A DNA stretch of 8,490 nt. Source: an uncultured Ruminococcus sp. (GTDB lineage Bacteria > Bacillota > Clostridia > Oscillospirales > Ruminococcaceae). The notes below the pieces were generated by a model. That model had not been told where the DNA came from, did no database searches, and saw only the letters and a program-made list of their open reading frames with translations. The position numbers were made by a program, and so were the translations under genes. Location of the stretch: the NCBI GenBank assembly GCA_947177935.1, contig CAMWWG010000034.1, positions 1 through 8,490 on the forward strand, read 5' to 3'. Shown here piece after piece: positions 6,467 through 8,490 of this stretch (position 1 is its first letter; each line of letters starts with the position of its first letter).

Positions 6467-7894
6467 ATGGAAAGAAAGAAGTTCGGTATTTTGGCAAAAA
6501 AAAACAACTCCCCCAAAATTCAATTCGTCTGCTCAGAATGCGGGTGGACAAGCTCCAAATGGAATGGCTGCTGTCAGAACTGCGGTGAATGGAATACACT
6601 CCAGGAAATCGCCCCTATCCTTCATAATTCTATAAATTCGGAGTCTCTCACTGATTTTTCCGGGAGGATATGTGCGATTTCCCAGATCGACACTCAAAGT
6701 GAAATCCGTTATAGTACAGGTTCCGGCGAACTCGACAGAGTGCTCGGCGGCGGTCTCGTCAAAGGCTCCATTGTTCTGCTCGGCGGTGAGCCAGGTATCG
6801 GAAAAAGTACACTTCTACTGCAAATTTGTCAGTTCCTCGGCGAAAATCACAGAATTTTATATATCTCCGGCGAAGAATCCGGCAGACAGATCCGGCTTCG
6901 TGCGGAACGCCTGCACGTTATGTCGGAAAATTTACTGATCCTGATTGAAAATAATGCCCAGATCGTCTGTGACGCCATTCACGCCGAAAAACCGGATGTC
7001 GTCATCATTGATTCTATCCAGACAATGCAGATTACAGACATTTCTTCCACGCCCGGCAGTCTCACGCAAGTCCGGGAATGCACCAATTTATTCATGCACA
7101 CAGCGAAATTCCTTGAAATTCCAATGTTCATTGTAGGACATGTCAATAAAGACGGTGCAATTGCAGGACCAAAAGTCATGGAACATATTGTAGATACTGT
7201 CCTGTTCTTCGAGGGAGAACGCCACATGAGCTATAGAATTCTCCGGGCAGTCAAGAACCGTTTCGGCTCTACCAACGAAATCGGCGTATTTGACATGCAG
7301 GAAAACGGCTTGCAGGAAGTCGAAAATCCCTCGCAAATGCTCCTGTCTGGTCGTCCCGTCGGCGTTTCCGGGACTTGCATTGCCTGTGTCATGGAAGGCT
7401 CAAGACCCATCCTGGCAGAAGTGCAGACACTTGTTTCCAAAAGCAGTTACGCATCCGCCAAACGAACTGCAACCGGCTTTGATTATAACCGGATGTCCCT
7501 GTTATTAGCCGTTCTTGAAAAACGTTTCGGACTGAACTATGCAACACTTGATGTATATTTAAATATCGTCGGCGGTTTCAAACTGGACGAACCTGCCGGA
7601 GATCTTCCCGTTGCGCTTGCATTATACTCCAGCATCACAGATAAAATCATCCCGGATTCTTTAATTGCGATCGGCGAAGTCGGACTTGCCGGAGAAGTCC
7701 GCAGTGTATCGCATATCCTGCAACGTGTTGAGGAGGCAAGCCGGATGGGATTTGCAATCTGCATCATCCCCAAGCAATCCCTTTCAGCAATCCCGAAAAT
7801 CCCAGGAATCCGGATTTTCGGCGTGGACAGTCTCCGCCAGGCGTTTACTGTCCTTGCCAGACTCGAATCTGAACAGCAGAATCCCCCGAAATAA
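6467..7894 (+). CDS. radA: DNA repair protein RadA
   Basis: RadA (Sms) is a RecA-like hexameric ATPase that promotes branch migration and strand extension in recombination and repair, in the cytoplasm on DNA. All parts are present in 475 residues: a zinc finger (C22-x2-C25, C36-x2-C39, in VCSECG and CQNCGEWNT; an extra Cys35 replaces the usual basic or small residue), Walker A GGEPGIGKST (106-115), Walker B VVIIDSIQTM (about 178-187), the RadA signature KNRFGST (263-269), and a C-terminal Lon-protease-like domain from about 290 including GGFKLDEPAGDLPVALAL. The start is uncertain. The ATG at 6467 has no clear ribosome site, only AT-rich sequence before it. A TTG at 6491 would give LAKKNNSPK, close to the usual MAKKK start, with purine-rich AAAGAAG 9 bases upstream. 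The gene lies 42 bases after the C39-like gene and is probably on its transcript. Confidence 0.95.
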   Translation: MERKKFGILAKKNNSPKIQFVCSECGWTSSKWNGCCQNCGEWNTLQEIAPILHNSINSESLTDFSGRICAISQIDTQSEIRYSTGSGELDRVLGGGLVKGSIVLLGGEPGIGKSTLLLQICQFLGENHRILYISGEESGRQIRLRAERLHVMSENLLILIENNAQIVCDAIHAEKPDVVIIDSIQTMQITDISSTPGSLTQVRECTNLFMHTAKFLEIPMFIVGHVNKDGAIAGPKVMEHIVDTVLFFEGERHMSYRILRAVKNRFGSTNEIGVFDMQENGLQEVENPSQMLLSGRPVGVSGTCIACVMEGSRPILAEVQTLVSKSSYASAKRTATGFDYNRMSLLLAVLEKRFGLNYATLDVYLNIVGGFKLDEPAGDLPVALALYSSITDKIIPDSLIAIGEVGLAGEVRSVSHILQRVEEASRMGFAICIIPKQSLSAIPKIPGIRIFGVDSLRQAFTVLARLESEQQNPPK

Positions 7895-7920
7895 CGCAAA
7901 TTATTTTATTTCCGGATATA

Positions 7921-8223
7921 TCATTTCTTCCAGTCCCATAGAGCCTCTTCGTAATTTTTAAAATAACGATGCAAAAATTCATCCCCGTTGTCCCACGCTC
8001 TTTTAAAACTCTTTTTGCTGGAATACTCATAAATCCAATAATCGCAAATATTCCAGCTGCAATAAATTTTCCGATAACCGCCCTTACCGCCTGGAATGCC
8101 CTTACTTCTTCGCACAGCACGATTTGCGAATGTCTTCGGCTTCCATCTGTCTTTTGTTGTACGGGAACAACGATTACGGAAACGATCTTTTACTACAGGA
8201 AATTTCTTATAACTGCGACTCAT
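7921..8223 (-). CDS. Small basic protein of unknown function
   Basis: A 100-residue protein beginning MSRSYKKFPVVKD. Small proteins that start M-S/A-R-S-Y-K-K-x-P-V are, to my knowledge, widespread as hypothetical proteins in clostridia and their phages; no function is established that I know of. The first half (1-52) is strongly basic, with 19 Lys/Arg including RTTKDRWKPK and NRAVRRSKG, and suits nucleic-acid or ribosome contact. The second half is rich in Trp and Tyr (SWNICDYWIYEY at 56-67) and ends EEALWDWKK. Cys55 and Cys60 are four residues apart, without a second pair to make a zinc site. It has no signal or membrane segment. Only a weak GAGAG-like site precedes the ATG and no promoter is convincing in the 32 bases to the upstream tRNA terminator. 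It converges with radA, 26 bases between stops. Alternative reading frames across it look like shadows; this one has the coherent composition. Confidence 0.7.
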   Translation of the reverse strand: MSRSYKKFPVVKDRFRNRCSRTTKDRWKPKTFANRAVRRSKGIPGGKGGYRKIYCSWNICDYWIYEYSSKKSFKRAWDNGDEFLHRYFKNYEEALWDWKK

Positions 8224-8255
8224 AATTATCTTACTCTCTTATTACCTGATATTGC

Positions 8256-8288
8256 AAAAAATCGCTGAATATTATAATATTCAGCGAT
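8256..8288 (-). terminator. Terminator after the tRNA
   Basis: Positions 8261-8288 are a perfect 28-base palindrome (ATCGCTGAATATTA and its complement), followed on the minus strand by TTTTT (complement of 8256-8260). It lies 13 bases after the tRNA 3' end and so should end the tRNA transcript. On the plus strand the T-run comes four bases later (CTCCTTTTT), so weak action in that direction is possible. Confidence 0.85.
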
Positions 8289-8301
8289 CTCCTTTTTATT
8301 A

Positions 8302-8375
8302 TGGGTCATCGGGGACTCGAACCCAGGACCATCCGGTTATGAGCCGGAAGCTCTAACCAACTGAGCTAATGACCC
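8302..8375 (-). tRNA. tRNA with anticodon CAU (Met or Ile2)
   Basis: A full 74-base cloverleaf: acceptor GGGTCAT/ATGACCC, D-arm GCTC-AGTTGGTTA-GAGC, anticodon stem TCCGG/CCGGA with loop CTCATAA, 5-base variable loop TGGTC, T-loop TTCGAGT, discriminator A. CCA is not encoded. The anticodon CAU may be elongator Met or, if C34 is modified to lysidine by TilS, Ile2 reading AUA. The loop CTCATAA resembles Ile2 tRNAs more than the TTCATAC loop of Bacillus elongator Met, but I cannot settle it. It is not an initiator: the acceptor's first pair G-C is matched, and the anticodon stem lacks three consecutive G-C pairs next to the loop. The T-stem has one T-C mismatch (CTGGG against CCCCG). Confidence 0.93.
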
Positions 8376-8404
8376 AATATCTTAATCTTAATAATACACA
8401 ATAC

Positions 8405-8434
8405 AATAAAAGAGCGGAAATCCGCTCTTTTATT
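8405..8434. terminator. Bidirectional terminator upstream of the tRNA
   Basis: AATAAAAGAGCGGA (8405-8418) pairs perfectly with TCCGCTCTTTTATT (8421-8434), 14 bases per arm, with A-runs on the left and T-runs on the right so that it reads as a terminator on either strand. It lies 16 bases after the stop of the edge gene and 29 bases before the tRNA 5' end, insulating the tRNA from that gene. No convincing tRNA promoter is visible in the gap 8376-8404. Confidence 0.85.
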
Positions 8435-8450
8435 ATCACTGTGCCGGCAC

Positions 8451-8490
8451 TTATCTGAATTTCCAGGTCGTCGCCAACCAAGTATTTTCG
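8451..8490 (-). CDS. Possible C-terminal end of an unidentified gene
   Basis: On the minus strand the window edge opens in a frame giving ENTWLATTWKFR and a TAA at 8453-8451, with a perfect hairpin terminator 16 bases further on. The position of the terminator and the protein-like ending (two Trp, an Arg end) suggest the 3' end of a real gene that continues past position 8490. Twelve residues are too few to name it, and the frame could be chance. Confidence 0.4.
   Translation of the reverse strand, partial: ENTWLATTWKFR

Noticed and set aside
7845..8120. A minus-strand 91-residue frame overlapping the small basic protein and the radA end
   Set aside because: It crosses the radA C-terminus, while the 7921-8223 frame has the recognisable MSRSYKK start and more coherent composition.
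8224..8255. A promoter TTGCAA/TAAGAT before the small basic protein
   Set aside because: The -10 would sit about 5 bases from the ATG, leaving no leader or ribosome site, and matches only 4 of 6.
1..8490. CRISPR array, insertion sequence, integrase or phage module
   Set aside because: No spaced repeat series, transposase or integrase motif, or terminal inverted repeats with target duplications were seen.

Overview
The window looks like a piece of chromosome from a low-GC Bacillota, probably a clostridial (Ruminococcus-like) anaerobe. The reasons are strong Shine-Dalgarno sites, AT-rich intergenic gaps, four TTGACA/TATAAT-type promoters with 17-base spacers and TGn extensions, a CwlD-type amidase, formyltetrahydrofolate synthetase, and a tRNA without an encoded CCA. 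The taxon is an inference from style and gene content; no marker gene fixes it.

Layout. Left part, minus strand: the N-terminal 337 codons of formate-tetrahydrofolate ligase (fhs, cut by the window edge), a hairpin terminator, and a PspA/IM30-family membrane-stress protein with its own strong promoter. A plus-strand calcineurin-like phosphoesterase follows, fired from a divergent promoter and ended by a bidirectional terminator. Next, on the minus strand, lie a UDP-glucose 6-dehydrogenase (HasB/Ugd type) and, 11 bases after its stop, a small gene interrupted by an in-frame TAA; this second gene appears broken. Divergent from ugd is a plus-strand block: a CwlD-like N-acetylmuramoyl-L-alanine amidase, a secreted C39-like cysteine peptidase with a Ser/Glu-rich linker and its own near-consensus promoter, and radA. 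The right end is minus strand again: a small basic/aromatic protein of unknown function, a tRNA with anticodon CAU between two hairpin terminators, and what looks like the last 12 codons of another gene at the edge.

How the parts relate. Most genes are housekeeping or envelope-related: one-carbon metabolism, membrane maintenance, UDP-glucuronate supply, peptidoglycan cleavage, secreted peptidase, recombination repair. The amidase and C39-like protein both act outside the membrane and are adjacent on one strand, but a fresh promoter separates them, so a shared pathway is only suggested. I see no CRISPR array, transposase, integrase, phage module or obvious new defence system. The items most worth checking are the interrupted small gene behind ugd, the C39-like peptidase, the small basic protein, the 11-base repeat at the pspA promoter, and the tRNA-CAU identity with its T-stem mismatch.
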